This document shows positions 51,939 to 60,451 of a stretch of 64,000 bases of DNA, one piece after another (the first letter of the stretch is position 1; each line of letters starts with the position of its first letter). The position numbers and the translations under genes are program-made. Origin of the DNA: Saprospiraceae bacterium (GTDB taxonomy: Bacteria; Bacteroidota; Bacteroidia; Chitinophagales; Saprospiraceae); contig JAHBTU010000003.1 of the NCBI GenBank assembly GCA_019638455.1, positions 744,001 through 808,000 on the forward strand. Reading direction: 5' to 3'. The notes under the pieces are model-generated. The model did not search any database and was not told the DNA's origin. It saw only the letters and a list, made by a program, of their open reading frames with translations.

Positions 51939-52254
51939 GAAAATCAATTATGTATGGCGGTATGCTGTTCCGCCTGGCATCGAATGTCGTTGTTACGACT
52001 GCTTCGGAACGCGGCGTTCCGAAGTGCAAGGGTGGGCAAAGGTAAAAAAACATGAATCATCCCAAGTTTTCGGCGGTGGCTCGTGTTCTCTCTGTAAACC
52101 GTTGATTTTTACTGCTTGATTCAGTAGCCGAAAGTTGAGTTTTCGTTGAATATCGAGGTGCCTATTCTTTCAAGAAGGTGCGCTTGAAAAATGGTTCGTT
52201 GAAAGCCTGAGGAATTGTGCGTTCTTGCGCTGTTTTGTAAAACACTCCCGCTCT
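51939..52254. other. Divergent intergenic region with a perfect hairpin
   Basis: About 315 bp between pccB (minus) and a methyltransferase (plus). It contains CTTCGGAACG-CGG-CGTTCCGAAG (52002-52024, 10-bp perfect stem), related to the GGAACG...GTTCC palindrome of repeat D. No gene is supported; both promoters should be here. Confidence 0.5.
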
Positions 52255-53061
52255 ATGCTCGCAAAAATCTTTCTTGAATTGACGGAATTTCCATGGTTTC
52301 GCCGCATTGCTTGGAAGCCTATTTACAACCGCCTCGCCAAAAATTTCCCTTTCGACGATTGGGTGTTTATGAACTACGGCTTTGAGCCGGATGAGCAGGT
52401 GGCCCGGCCCGAACTTTCAGAAGCCGATGAACCTGACCGCTATCCGCTCCAACTCTATCATTTCTTGGTCACACAAACCGATATTGAGGGAAAAACGATG
52501 CTCGAAATCGGTAGCGGGCGCGGTGGCGGCGCTTCCTACATAGCCCGTTACCTGAAACCCACAAGCATCACAGGCATGGACATAGCCGACAACGCCGTCG
52601 CGTTTGCCAACAAGCGGCACAAAAGCCCCAATCTCGGCTATGTGACGGGCAACGCTGAACAAATCCCTTTTGAAGATGGCCGCTTCGATGTCGTTATCAA
52701 TGTCGAATCGAGCCACGCCTATGGCTCAGTGGCCAATTTTTTTGCGGAGGTAAAGCGAGTGTTGCGTCCCGGCGGTTATTTTTTGATAACGGATATGCGC
52801 GACCCCAAAAACCTCGCAACATTCGAGCAAACCCTGTTGGGTAGCGGGCTTTCACTTGTTGCCAAGAAGGTGATTTCTGAAAATGTGGTGCAGGCGATTG
52901 CGCTTGAAGATGATATGAAACGCGCCCGCATCCGCAGACAAATTCCCGCCCGTTATGTCAAATTTTTCGAGGAATTCGGCGGCGTGAAAGGCTCGCAGAT
53001 TGACGAGGATTTGCGCTCTGGCAAGTTGATTTATTTCTGGTATGTGCTTCAAAAAAAGTAA
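52255..53061 (+). CDS. Class I SAM-dependent methyltransferase
   Basis: 268 residues. Motif I is MLEIGSGRGGGASYIARYL (about 81-100) followed by ITGMDIADNAV, GNAEQIPFEDGRFDVVINVE as motif II/III, and VLRPGGYFLITDMR. The N-terminal FMNYGFEP and ESSHAYGS segments resemble the phthiotriol/sterol-type small-molecule O- or C-methyltransferases. Substrate unknown; a lipid or natural-product-like substrate is plausible. Start at ATG 52255. The region upstream has no clear promoter. A repeat cluster follows the stop. Confidence 0.82.
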   Translation: MLAKIFLELTEFPWFRRIAWKPIYNRLAKNFPFDDWVFMNYGFEPDEQVARPELSEADEPDRYPLQLYHFLVTQTDIEGKTMLEIGSGRGGGASYIARYLKPTSITGMDIADNAVAFANKRHKSPNLGYVTGNAEQIPFEDGRFDVVINVESSHAYGSVANFFAEVKRVLRPGGYFLITDMRDPKNLATFEQTLLGSGLSLVAKKVISENVVQAIALEDDMKRARIRRQIPARYVKFFEEFGGVKGSQIDEDLRSGKLIYFWYVLQKK

Positions 53062-53086
53062 GAGATTGCCCGAAGACATACTTCAT

Positions 53087-53378
53087 GAGGATGTCTCATA
53101 AGTGATGTTTGCTTGACAGGGTTGACAAGATTCGCGGTAAAAACTTAGGCAGGACAACAGACATTGAATTTTGACAGGGTTCACAAGATTTACAGGATAG
53201 ATGAGGAGGCTTCGCCGCCAAAAAACCTGTAAATCCTGTCAAAAACATATAAGGCTGTCATCCGGGTACTCTGCGTTTGGAGGCTGACTAAGTTTTTACG
53301 ATTCGCGCCCTTTTTCGGGTGAAAAAGCCTGTAAATCTTGTTAATCCTGTCGAAATTTAAACTTGTGAGACGGCCTCG
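53087..53378. repeat. Dispersed palindromic repeat C, copy 2, split by an inserted element
   Basis: Outer inverted ends (GAGGATGTCTCATAAGTG and ACTTGTGAGACGGCCTCG) and flanks match repeat C at 3076-3195 nearly base for base. After GATTCGCG at 53129-53136 the homology is interrupted by 163 bp, then resumes with a second GATTCGCG and CCCTTTTTCGGGT. Confidence 0.9.
53137..53299. mobile_element. 163-bp MITE with 12-bp TIRs and 8-bp target duplication
   Basis: Ends GTAAAAACTTAG and CTAAGTTTTTAC are perfect 12-bp inverted repeats. The element is flanked by GATTCGCG at 53129-53136 and again at 53300-53307. The unoccupied site is seen in repeat C copy 1 near 3120, where GATTCGCG occurs once. Inside is another palindrome of the GACAGGGTTCAC ... 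GTAAATCCTGTC type. No coding capacity; a non-autonomous element mobilised by an unknown transposase in trans. Confidence 0.92.
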
Positions 53379-53390
53379 TACTTCGTGTCT

Positions 53391-53482
53391 TGTTCAGAAT
53401 CAGGCAGAGCAATCATGGGCATCAGATGATAAATCTTGGCGAATCAAGGTATGGTTTGTCTGGAATAAACACCCGTACCATG
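53391..53482 (+). repeat. Dispersed repeat B, orphan copy ending in a start-codon-like ATGACG
   Basis: Carries GTTCAGAATCAGG, CATCAGATGATAAATCTTGG and CGAATCAAGGTATGGTTTG, then GGAATAAACACCCGTACCATG and ACGCTCACCC. The last part matches the 5' leader and first four codons of the DprE1-like gene at 63407. Here no downstream gene on this strand exists: the next gene, starting at 53498, is on the opposite strand and convergent. Confidence 0.7.
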
Positions 53483-53497
53483 ACGCTCACCCGAACC

Positions 53498-54013
53498 TCA
53501 CACATCGCCATAGTCGTCAGGGTTGCCCGCGAGCGCGTTGCGCTCGATGTGGGTGGCATAACTGCTCGTTCCGCCGTTGATGCTGGGGGCCGTCATGCTG
53601 CTTGCTGTTCTCGTGCTGATTGTAGGAGCCGCGTTGCCTTTTTTGCCAAGCCTGCCCGACATGAATTCGGCAAAACTTTGCGTCACCTTTGCTCCGAAAG
53701 CCAAGCCGAGGATATAAATCCATGATTCGTTCGCGTAAAAATGGGAAAGGTCGCGTACTTCCCAACCTGCTTTCACCATGATGACCGAAAAAACGGCGAC
53801 GACCATGAGGACGCAAATCCGAAGGGTGGATGGGGCGTTGGAGCCATCTTGAAACAGGTCGGGAAAATAACATCCGATGGACAGGATGATGATTAGGAAA
53901 GCCGCTGCCGGCACTCCGCCCGATTGGACTTTCATAAATGCGGCGAGCAGGAAGGTGGCCGCTCCCACTATGAACATAATAGCTCCGATGAGTTGATTCA
54001 AATCTCTTTTCAT
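53498..54013 (-). CDS. Small membrane protein of unknown function
   Basis: 171 residues from ATG 54013 (MKRDLNQLIGAIMFIVGAAT). Four hydrophobic helices are predicted by eye (about 7-28, 34-52, 63-82, 95-115), then a Ser/Thr/Gly-rich tail (TISTRTASSMTAPSINGGTS). No family was recognised. The first gene after it in the reverse direction is the amidase (stop 54030, 16 bp upstream), so the two may be co-transcribed. A longer frame to 54130 overlaps the amidase and is not preferred. Confidence 0.6.
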   Translation of the reverse strand: MKRDLNQLIGAIMFIVGAATFLLAAFMKVQSGGVPAAAFLIIILSIGCYFPDLFQDGSNAPSTLRICVLMVVAVFSVIMVKAGWEVRDLSHFYANESWIYILGLAFGAKVTQSFAEFMSGRLGKKGNAAPTISTRTASSMTAPSINGGTSSYATHIERNALAGNPDDYGDV

Positions 54014-54029
54014 GGCGTTGAAATAAAAT

Positions 54030-54812
54030 TTAGGGTTCGAGAATGACTTGTTGGCTGACTGCCGCCTCCAGCCGCGCCCAATCGAACGCAGGGCCAATGT
54101 CCCATTTGCCAGAAGGACGGTAGTTGACATGGCTCAAAATGCCTCTATGCGAGAAGTTCTGAGGCAAGGCATCAAAACGAGTGGCGGGCGGAAGAAAAAC
54201 GCGCGGGATATTGTAGCGGTTGGTCAGGTACACCAGCAAACGCGCCAGCGAGCTGTATTGGGCATCGGTGAAGGCAGCGAAAAACTCGTGACCCCTGTAT
54301 CGCTGCGGTATGCGTTGATAATAGGCCGATTCATTGACATCGCAGTAATCGTAGCGCACGGTGACGAGCTGCCCGTCGGGCAGTTGCCGCTGCACCTCGT
54401 ATTTCAGCATATTGCCTTCCAGCACCAAAGGCCCTATATTGCTCAACTCGATACCGATGGAAGCCCTATCCCAGCGCCTATCGCCCACGCCAAGGTGATA
54501 CGACCAATAAGCCGAGCGGTAAAGGTTGAAAATTTCGCCAGTGCGACCGACCACGAATGGCACCGAAACATACTTGTTGGAGCGCGTCAGCCACGGCACG
54601 TCGCCTTGCAAGAAACCTGCGGTGAAATGCAGCACGATGCGCTCCTTAGGAAATCGCTCGGCGTAGTAGAACGAATGGTGCCCGGGGGAATAGACATTGA
54701 GATGGAAGGGCTGGCCGTCGGGGTGCGACACCTGTAGCACGGAGATTCTGCCCCGACTCTGTTCAAATTGCAAGAAACGTTGCTCGTAGGATAAAGTCTC
54801 GCTGGCTAACAT
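54030..54812 (-). CDS. N-acetylmuramoyl-L-alanine amidase (Amidase_2 fold)
   Basis: 260 residues. The zinc site is present: IVLHFTAGFLQGDVPWL with the first His and, near the C-terminus, GILSHVNYRPSGKWDIGPAF with the second His and the Lys/Asp that complete the AmpD-type active site; SVPFVVGRTGEIFNL is the intervening strand. No signal peptide was recognised, so a cytoplasmic AmpD-like recycling role is possible, but other members are lytic or phage-type. It precedes a small membrane protein on the same strand. Confidence 0.85.
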   Translation of the reverse strand: MLASETLSYEQRFLQFEQSRGRISVLQVSHPDGQPFHLNVYSPGHHSFYYAERFPKERIVLHFTAGFLQGDVPWLTRSNKYVSVPFVVGRTGEIFNLYRSAYWSYHLGVGDRRWDRASIGIELSNIGPLVLEGNMLKYEVQRQLPDGQLVTVRYDYCDVNESAYYQRIPQRYRGHEFFAAFTDAQYSSLARLLVYLTNRYNIPRVFLPPATRFDALPQNFSHRGILSHVNYRPSGKWDIGPAFDWARLEAAVSQQVILEP

Positions 54813-54955
54813 GATGAGGCCTCTTTGGTAAAGAAAATTTTTTCATTGCAAAAATCCTCCCTTGATAGGCAATCATCAAAATAATATATCGAAATTCGTA
54901 GTTAAACTTTGATAAAAAACTGGTTAAGGGACTGTCTTGACTTCAATCCCTCCTC

Positions 54956-55903
54956 TTATTTTTTCCTCAAGACAACGCCCTTCCCCACACTCCGCCCTGT
55001 CCATCCGAACAGGAGTTTGTCGAGCCAGAGCACGCTATCCGTGATGAAAACAAGGGCTGGCTCCTTGGTCGAGGCTGGGCGTAAGGCCCCCCCCTTGCGC
55101 TCCTTTTCTTCGCTCACGTTGTGGGCGTTTTTTTTAAAAATGCGTTGCACGATACCCGTCCAATACATTTCCAACAACCCGACAAAGTGACGGCTCAGCC
55201 CCTTAAACTCTACTATCTCAAAACCTGCCTCCCGTGCCCAACGCCGAAAGTCGTCCGAGCCAATCAGGTAATCGTGGCCAAAAGCATAAGCGCCTTGCGA
55301 AATCGCGTATTCACGGCTGCCCTCGCTCCGAGTCACCTGCCATATACGGTTCACGGGGTCGTATGTGATAGGGAACTCGCGGCTCGGAAAAGTCATAATT
55401 GCCACGCCGCCGGGCTTCATCACGCGGCTCATCTCGCGGAGCATTTGTGCCGGGTCGCCGACGTGTTCTATGACTTCGCAACTCACGATGAGGTCGAAAT
55501 ACTGGTCGGGATACGTCAAAGCCAGCGCGTTGTTGGGCTCGTAGCGAAGATTCATCACGCCTGCATTGAGTGCGCGGGCATGGGCAAGGTCTTCCTCGTT
55601 CACATCACAAGCAATCAACTCGGTGCAGTAAGCAGCAATCATGCGGTCGTAGTCGCCCTCACCAGTGCCGAGGTTTAATCCGTTGTGAATTGTTGGTTGC
55701 TTATTGTTGGTTGTTAGTTGATTCCCGTCCGGCTGCCCGCCCGCGCCGGTAGGGGCTGGGCTTGTCGGGGCGGGGGTGTTTGTTGTTCCCTTTCTGACAG
55801 GCTCGTCGGGGTGAGGTTGTTCGTTTCCGGCGTACTTTTTTAGCCTGTCGCGCACGAACAGGTAGCGGTTTCGGAAAGTGGGAAAAAGAAGTTTGAAGTT
55901 CAT
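54956..55903 (-). CDS. SAM-dependent methyltransferase with repeat-derived insertion
   Basis: 315 residues from ATG 55903 (MNFKLLFPTFRNRYLFVRDR). Motif I is LNLGTGEGDYDRMIAAYC, then ACDVNEEDLAHARALN, DLIVSCEVIEHVGDPAQML, and RVMKPGGVAIMTFPS, the UbiE/UbiG-type fold. Between residues about 25 and 70 lies a polar, Pro/Thr/Asn-rich stretch (NTPAPTSPAPTGAGGQPDG, NQLTTNNKQPTIHN) not expected in the family; its last 42 nt are a heptanucleotide array. The C-terminus has a basic helix with a possible membrane contact (LLEMYWTGIVQRIFKKN). Divergent from the dynamin gene. Confidence 0.8.
   Translation of the reverse strand: MNFKLLFPTFRNRYLFVRDRLKKYAGNEQPHPDEPVRKGTTNTPAPTSPAPTGAGGQPDGNQLTTNNKQPTIHNGLNLGTGEGDYDRMIAAYCTELIACDVNEEDLAHARALNAGVMNLRYEPNNALALTYPDQYFDLIVSCEVIEHVGDPAQMLREMSRVMKPGGVAIMTFPSREFPITYDPVNRIWQVTRSEGSREYAISQGAYAFGHDYLIGSDDFRRWAREAGFEIVEFKGLSRHFVGLLEMYWTGIVQRIFKKNAHNVSEEKERKGGALRPASTKEPALVFITDSVLWLDKLLFGWTGRSVGKGVVLRKK
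55683..55724. repeat. Heptanucleotide array inside a methyltransferase gene
   Basis: Six seven-base units, TTGTGAA TTGTTGG TTGCTTA TTGTTGG TTGTTAG TTGATTC (plus-strand reading), 42 bp in all. Forty-two is divisible by three, so the frame of the minus-strand methyltransferase is kept and 14 residues are added just before SAM motif I. A related array is intergenic at 60238-60286. Confidence 0.75.
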
Positions 55904-56023
55904 TGCTTGAAATAAGTGTTCAATCGGGCAAAGGTAGTGCGGCAGGCCCATATCCGTGTGCTCGGTGTAGGCCGTGTCCTATCGCCCCACGCAACTCAAC
56001 GCCATGTTTTCCAGAATTTTGGA

Positions 56024-56031
56024 TACGTTTG
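56024..56031 (+). promoter_or_regulatory. Predicted -7 box of the dynamin-like gene
   Basis: TACGTTTG matches TAnnTTTG exactly and is four bases before the ATG at 56036. A good TTTG at -33 was not found. As for sixA, transcription would start at or near the ATG. Confidence 0.4.
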
Positions 56032-56035
56032 CTGC

Positions 56036-57754
56036 ATGATTCTCAACCAACGCACCAAAGCCATTCGTGCGCAGGTCGAAGACCTTGTCAAAGACCTGCA
56101 ATCGCTCAGCGCGGAAATCGGCCACAAAGATTTGGCCGCCACCGTCGGCGAATTGCGCAACCGCATGAACGACCCCTTCATGTTCGTCATCGTGGGGGAA
56201 GTGAAGGCGGGCAAAAGCAGCTTCGTCAATGCCCTGCTCGACGCGGGGCGGGAGATATGCCCCGTGGCCCCGCAACCGCTGACCGACACCATCCAACAGA
56301 TTCTCTACGCGGAAAAAGAGGAAACGGTGGTCGTCAATCCATATCTTAAAAAGGTCTATCTGCCAGTTGATATCCTGCGCGACATTGCCGTAGTGGACAC
56401 GCCCGGCACCAATTCCATCGTGGAGCGCCATCAGGAAATCACCGAGAATTTCATACCTGCCAGCGACCTCGTCATTTTTGTCTTTGAGGCCAAAAACCCC
56501 TACCGTCAGTCGGCATGGGATTTTTTTGAATTCATTCACCGCGATTGGCACAAAAAAATCATTTTCGTGTTGCAGCAAAAAGACTTGCTCTCGGCGGAAG
56601 ATTTGGCGGTGAACGAGCGCGGCCTTTTCGATTTTGCCCAAAAGAAAGGCATGGCCGAGCCGCCCATTTTTGCCACCAGCGCCAAGGCTGAGATGGAAGG
56701 CAGATTCGACGAAAGCGGCTTCTCCACCGTGCGCGACTACATTCGCACCCACGTCACCGGCGGTCGTGGAGCCATGCTCAAACTCAAAAACAACCTCACG
56801 ACCGCTCGCGGCATTCTCGCTCGCATTCGCCACGACCTCGACACCCGCGCAGCGCAATTCAAAGCCGACACCCATTTCCGCCACGACATCAGCCTGACTC
56901 TCGACAATCAGGAAAAAAAATCGAACCATCAAGTCGGCTTGCTCATCGAGAACCTCCTCAATGGCTACGCCCGCATCACCAAAGACATCGGCGACGAACT
57001 TTCCGATGGTCTTTCTTTCCCCTCCATGCTCGTGCGCTCGTTCAAAGGCATCTTCCGCAAACAAGCCTCCATAAAAGACTGGCTCGACGAACTGACCCAA
57101 AAACTCGAGCTGCAACTCAACGGCGAACTAAAAATCAAACTCAACGAAGGCGTGGTGGATTTGGCCGATTCCGTGCAGCAAATGGCCAAGATGATTGACC
57201 TCAAAATCCGAACGAGCAACACGGTGGTGAAAAGTGATTCCTACATTTTTGAGGACATCGCCGACAAGCGCGCTGCCGTGCTCAAAGAATTGCAAGAGGC
57301 GTTCTCGCGCTTCATGTCGCGTTCCGAAAATTTCAACGACGAGCGCCTGTTCCCCGAAAACGCCGCCGTATCGCCCAATATCGCTGCCGGAAGCGGAGCC
57401 GCCATCGTGGGCATCATCTTGGCCGGCGTCACCAAAATCACCGTGCTCGACATCACGGGCGGAGTGCTCACGGGGCTGGGCATGCTGTTCGCGGGCGTGA
57501 CCGCCGGCTTGCAGCGCCGCAAAATCATCAACGGCTACACCGAGGAAATCGCCAAGGGACGAGGCCGGATGCAGGAGGCGCTCGACACCAAACTGCGCGG
57601 CTATGTGCACACCATCCGCGAGCGCATCCAAGGCAACTTCTCCGAGCTCGACGCGCTGCTGGCCAACGAGGAAATCCAAATCGCGCAGTTCAACGAACGC
57701 TACGAGGCGTTGGACAAGCGACTGACGGACCTCGACGCGGGGCTGGGCGATTGA
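56036..57754 (+). CDS. Bacterial dynamin-like GTPase
   Basis: 572 residues. GTPase motifs: G1 GEVKAGKSSF (54-63), G2 region QPLTDT, G3 VVDTPGTNSIVERH with D121-G124, G4 LQQKDL (180-184). A long helical stalk follows, and near residues 443-490 a hydrophobic hairpin (AAIVGIILAGVTKITVLDIT, GGVLTGLGMLFAGVTAG) acts as the membrane paddle, with a final helical segment. This is the bacterial dynamin-like protein layout of membrane fission, fusion or repair. ATG 56036 (MILNQRTKAIRAQVEDLVKD) is preferred; an upstream extension is not conserved. Many family members come in tandem pairs, but here it is single. Confidence 0.9.
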   Translation: MILNQRTKAIRAQVEDLVKDLQSLSAEIGHKDLAATVGELRNRMNDPFMFVIVGEVKAGKSSFVNALLDAGREICPVAPQPLTDTIQQILYAEKEETVVVNPYLKKVYLPVDILRDIAVVDTPGTNSIVERHQEITENFIPASDLVIFVFEAKNPYRQSAWDFFEFIHRDWHKKIIFVLQQKDLLSAEDLAVNERGLFDFAQKKGMAEPPIFATSAKAEMEGRFDESGFSTVRDYIRTHVTGGRGAMLKLKNNLTTARGILARIRHDLDTRAAQFKADTHFRHDISLTLDNQEKKSNHQVGLLIENLLNGYARITKDIGDELSDGLSFPSMLVRSFKGIFRKQASIKDWLDELTQKLELQLNGELKIKLNEGVVDLADSVQQMAKMIDLKIRTSNTVVKSDSYIFEDIADKRAAVLKELQEAFSRFMSRSENFNDERLFPENAAVSPNIAAGSGAAIVGIILAGVTKITVLDITGGVLTGLGMLFAGVTAGLQRRKIINGYTEEIAKGRGRMQEALDTKLRGYVHTIRERIQGNFSELDALLANEEIQIAQFNERYEALDKRLTDLDAGLGD

Positions 57755-57807
57755 GGCGGGATGTGTGTCCCCCTGCATGAGCATCCGATGTGCAAAACCT
57801 CTTGCGA

Positions 57808-57850
57808 AGGCAGCCTTATTCAGGCGGTGATTTCAAGCCACCGCATGGAT
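57808..57850. repeat. Short dispersed repeat E, copy 2
   Basis: CTTATTCAGGCGGTGATTT at 57815-57833 is identical to the complement of 44611-44629. It forms a GCGGTG-ATTTCAAGC-CACCGC stem-loop with the bases that follow. It lies between the convergent dynamin and TonB receptor genes. Confidence 0.6.
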
Positions 57851-57866
57851 AAAGCACACGCACGTT

Positions 57867-60197
57867 TTACCAATCTATTTGAAAACTCAGCACTGGCGTC
57901 AGTCCCGACTGCTCCCGGAACACCCACTGATTCAGGTCGGGGTCATAAGTGCGGTTGAGCGGGTCCACATTGCGGCGCCCCATCACGTTTTGCACATCCA
58001 GCGCGAGCCACCATGCCGCGCGCGGGTTGTTTTTCCGAAAAGCAATGCGCAAATCAGGGCGGAAATACGCTTCCACGCGCTCTTGAAAAGCGCGGCTTTC
58101 GTCCAACAGCGGCTCTGGCGAGTAGCGATTGACGGTCTGTCCGGGCAACAAAGGCATCAGTCGTTGACCGCCATTGTAGATGACGCGCAGGCCAAGCTGT
58201 AGCATGGAGGCGTTGCGAAACGTCCACTCCTTGCCGCCCGTGAAAGTGGCTGACTTGCCGCTGTCGAACACCGTCGGGTGCTCACGCCCGCTGATGTCTT
58301 TATACCGCGAACGCATCACCGAGCCACCGACAATGAAAAAAGTGCCGCCCGTGAACGATTTTTCCACGCTTGCATCCACGCCGATGTTTTCGCCCGCGCC
58401 CCCGTTGCTCATTTCCTGTTTTGCAAAACCGTCAATCGTGTTCAGGATGCTCCAACTGCTCGCCGGGTTTTTCGCCACCGGCACGTCCCTGAATGTTTGG
58501 CGATAGACCTCCACATGAACACGCGACGCTCGGCCCAACAGCCAATCCCAGCCAGCCACGAGGTGTTGCGCTCTTATCAAGTCCGTGTTCAGGTTCACTT
58601 CCCTCCCGCCGATACGAGTGAAATAGTTGCCCAACGGCAGCACCCGCCCGTGCAGCCCCCATGCGAGGCTGATGGATTGTTTTTCCGAAAACTGATACTT
58701 GGCAGCAAGGCGTGGCTCAATGCTCGAAGTCGCGTTGAGGGTGAAAAACAAGGCGTGCAGACCCGCGTTGAAAGTCAGTTTGTCGGTCGGTCGGAATCTG
58801 AATTGAAAATACGGCTGCAACAATTGGGTGCTGCCTTTCGCTCCGATGGACGACGAGTCGCCCAGCGTCTCGCGGAAAAAATCGTAGGGTATGTGGTTGA
58901 TGAAAAAGCCGGTTTTCAGCGCCACGCGCGGGCTGAATTTTTTGCTCAAAAACGAGGACAACACAAAACGCCCCTCCTTGTATCGCTCGGTGTTCACGGC
59001 AAATGGCACCCGCGCTGCATTGAGCGTGTCGTTCCGCCAGTCAACGTCCTGTCCCGTTGCGACGATGCTGGTTTTCAAATATGCGGTTTCATCGAGCAGC
59101 ACCGTGTGCGTGGCCCCCACCGCGCCCATGCTCGTGTTGAAATGGCGGGTGAAGTAGTCGGAATACGAGCGCCATTCGGCGGTGTTTTCCACGGCGTTCT
59201 CGGTCTCTTGGCTCAGGCCGCCAATGCCCCAAAGCGTGAACAGATGTTTTTTGTTTTTGGAAGGAAAATAAAGGTTGAAAGACAAATCCTGAAAAGTGTT
59301 GTCAATGCGCTCGCCCACGAGGTGGAGACCCATTTTGTTCAAAATGCCGAGCGTGGAATAGCGGTAATTGACCAAATAGGTGGCCTCTCCGCCTTTTTTG
59401 AACGGGCCTTCCGTGCTGAAATCAAGCCCCAACATCCCGGCGCGAAAGGTGTAGGCTCGCTTGTCGGGATTGCCTTTTCGGAAATGAATGTCGAACACGC
59501 CGCTGTAGGCGTTGCCGTATTCCGCCGGAAAAGCCCCGGTGCTAAAGTCAGAGTTAGCGAGCATACTGATGGAGAATATCGTGATGCCGCCACCGGAGGA
59601 GCCGCGTCGGGCAAAGTGATTGGGATTTGGAATGTCCACGCCCTCCAATCGCCAGAGCAGGCCGATGCCAGAGTTGCCACGCACCACGATGTCGGAGCGG
59701 CTGTCGCGGCTGGGTTGTACGCCCGGCAGGGCTTGCACCATTCTGCCGGGGTCGTTGGCACTGGCGGCGTAGCGTTGGGTTTCGTCCACCGAGAAAGAGC
59801 GGGTGCTAAGCAAGGCGAGCTCGTTGATGGGTTCGTTGCCGCGGCGTCGAGCCGACACTACCACCTCCTGCGTTTTCAGCACCGCCTCCGTAAGCCCGAT
59901 GGTCAAGTACGTCTCGCGCACACTACTGATGATGAGCGGGTCGCTTAGCCAAGGGTCGTAGCCAAAGTAGGTGCATTGGATTTGGTGGCGGCCAAGCGGG
60001 ACGTTTTTTAAGGAAAACTTGCCCTCCGCGTCCGATACCGCCCCGATGGCGGGAGTGGTGTTCAGCACCTGCACCGTCGCGCCGACAAGCGGTTGGCGCG
60101 AGTCCTTGTCGAGCACGATACCGGAAATGGACTGCGTTTGGGCTGTGAGAAAAAGGGGGGGGAATAGCGCGATAAAGAAGATATGGATGTTTTTCAT
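57867..60197 (-). CDS. TonB-dependent receptor with carboxypeptidase-like regulatory domain
   Basis: 776 residues. Signal peptide MKNIHIFFIALFPPLFLTAQ, a regulatory domain (ISGIVLDKDSRQPLVGATV, PLGRHQIQCTYFGYDPWL), a plug domain (SARRRGNEPINELALLSTRS, ANDPGRMVQALPGVQPSRDS, IVVRGNSGIGLLWRLEGVDI) and a beta barrel with a terminal VLSFQIDW strand ending in the aromatic W typical of outer-membrane proteins. It imports an unknown ligand in a TonB-dependent manner. It follows the arginine-deiminase-like gene on the same strand after a 250-bp spacer containing a heptamer array, so an operon is doubtful. Confidence 0.93.
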   Translation of the reverse strand: MKNIHIFFIALFPPLFLTAQTQSISGIVLDKDSRQPLVGATVQVLNTTPAIGAVSDAEGKFSLKNVPLGRHQIQCTYFGYDPWLSDPLIISSVRETYLTIGLTEAVLKTQEVVVSARRRGNEPINELALLSTRSFSVDETQRYAASANDPGRMVQALPGVQPSRDSRSDIVVRGNSGIGLLWRLEGVDIPNPNHFARRGSSGGGITIFSISMLANSDFSTGAFPAEYGNAYSGVFDIHFRKGNPDKRAYTFRAGMLGLDFSTEGPFKKGGEATYLVNYRYSTLGILNKMGLHLVGERIDNTFQDLSFNLYFPSKNKKHLFTLWGIGGLSQETENAVENTAEWRSYSDYFTRHFNTSMGAVGATHTVLLDETAYLKTSIVATGQDVDWRNDTLNAARVPFAVNTERYKEGRFVLSSFLSKKFSPRVALKTGFFINHIPYDFFRETLGDSSSIGAKGSTQLLQPYFQFRFRPTDKLTFNAGLHALFFTLNATSSIEPRLAAKYQFSEKQSISLAWGLHGRVLPLGNYFTRIGGREVNLNTDLIRAQHLVAGWDWLLGRASRVHVEVYRQTFRDVPVAKNPASSWSILNTIDGFAKQEMSNGGAGENIGVDASVEKSFTGGTFFIVGGSVMRSRYKDISGREHPTVFDSGKSATFTGGKEWTFRNASMLQLGLRVIYNGGQRLMPLLPGQTVNRYSPEPLLDESRAFQERVEAYFRPDLRIAFRKNNPRAAWWLALDVQNVMGRRNVDPLNRTYDPDLNQWVFREQSGLTPVLSFQIDW

Positions 60198-60231
60198 GAA
60201 AGTCGGATTTTGTGTCGTTTGCGTGGGGTTT

Positions 60232-60290
60232 GAAGGTTGTTCGTTGTTCGTTGTTTGTTGTTCGTTGTTTGTTGTTCGTTGTTGTCGCGG
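60232..60290. repeat. Heptanucleotide tandem repeat, intergenic
   Basis: About six consecutive seven-base units of GTTCGTT and GTTTGTT, ending at GTTGTCG. It lies in the 250-bp spacer between the TonB receptor start and the arginine-deiminase-like gene stop. The same period-7 pattern, with different letters, is inside the methyltransferase gene at 55683-55724. Confidence 0.8.
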
Positions 60291-60451
60291 TGAGCGTCGC
60301 GTCGCCGCTCGCGATACTGCTTGGTGAAAACAAACACCAAGCAGGGCGCGGAAATATCTTCGAGCTCACGTTGAATTAAGAAGTTCATTCCCACTTCGCA
60401 TGAACAGTCCCAAACGGGAACCAGCTTTCCGCCTGCCATCCTCTCCACCCT

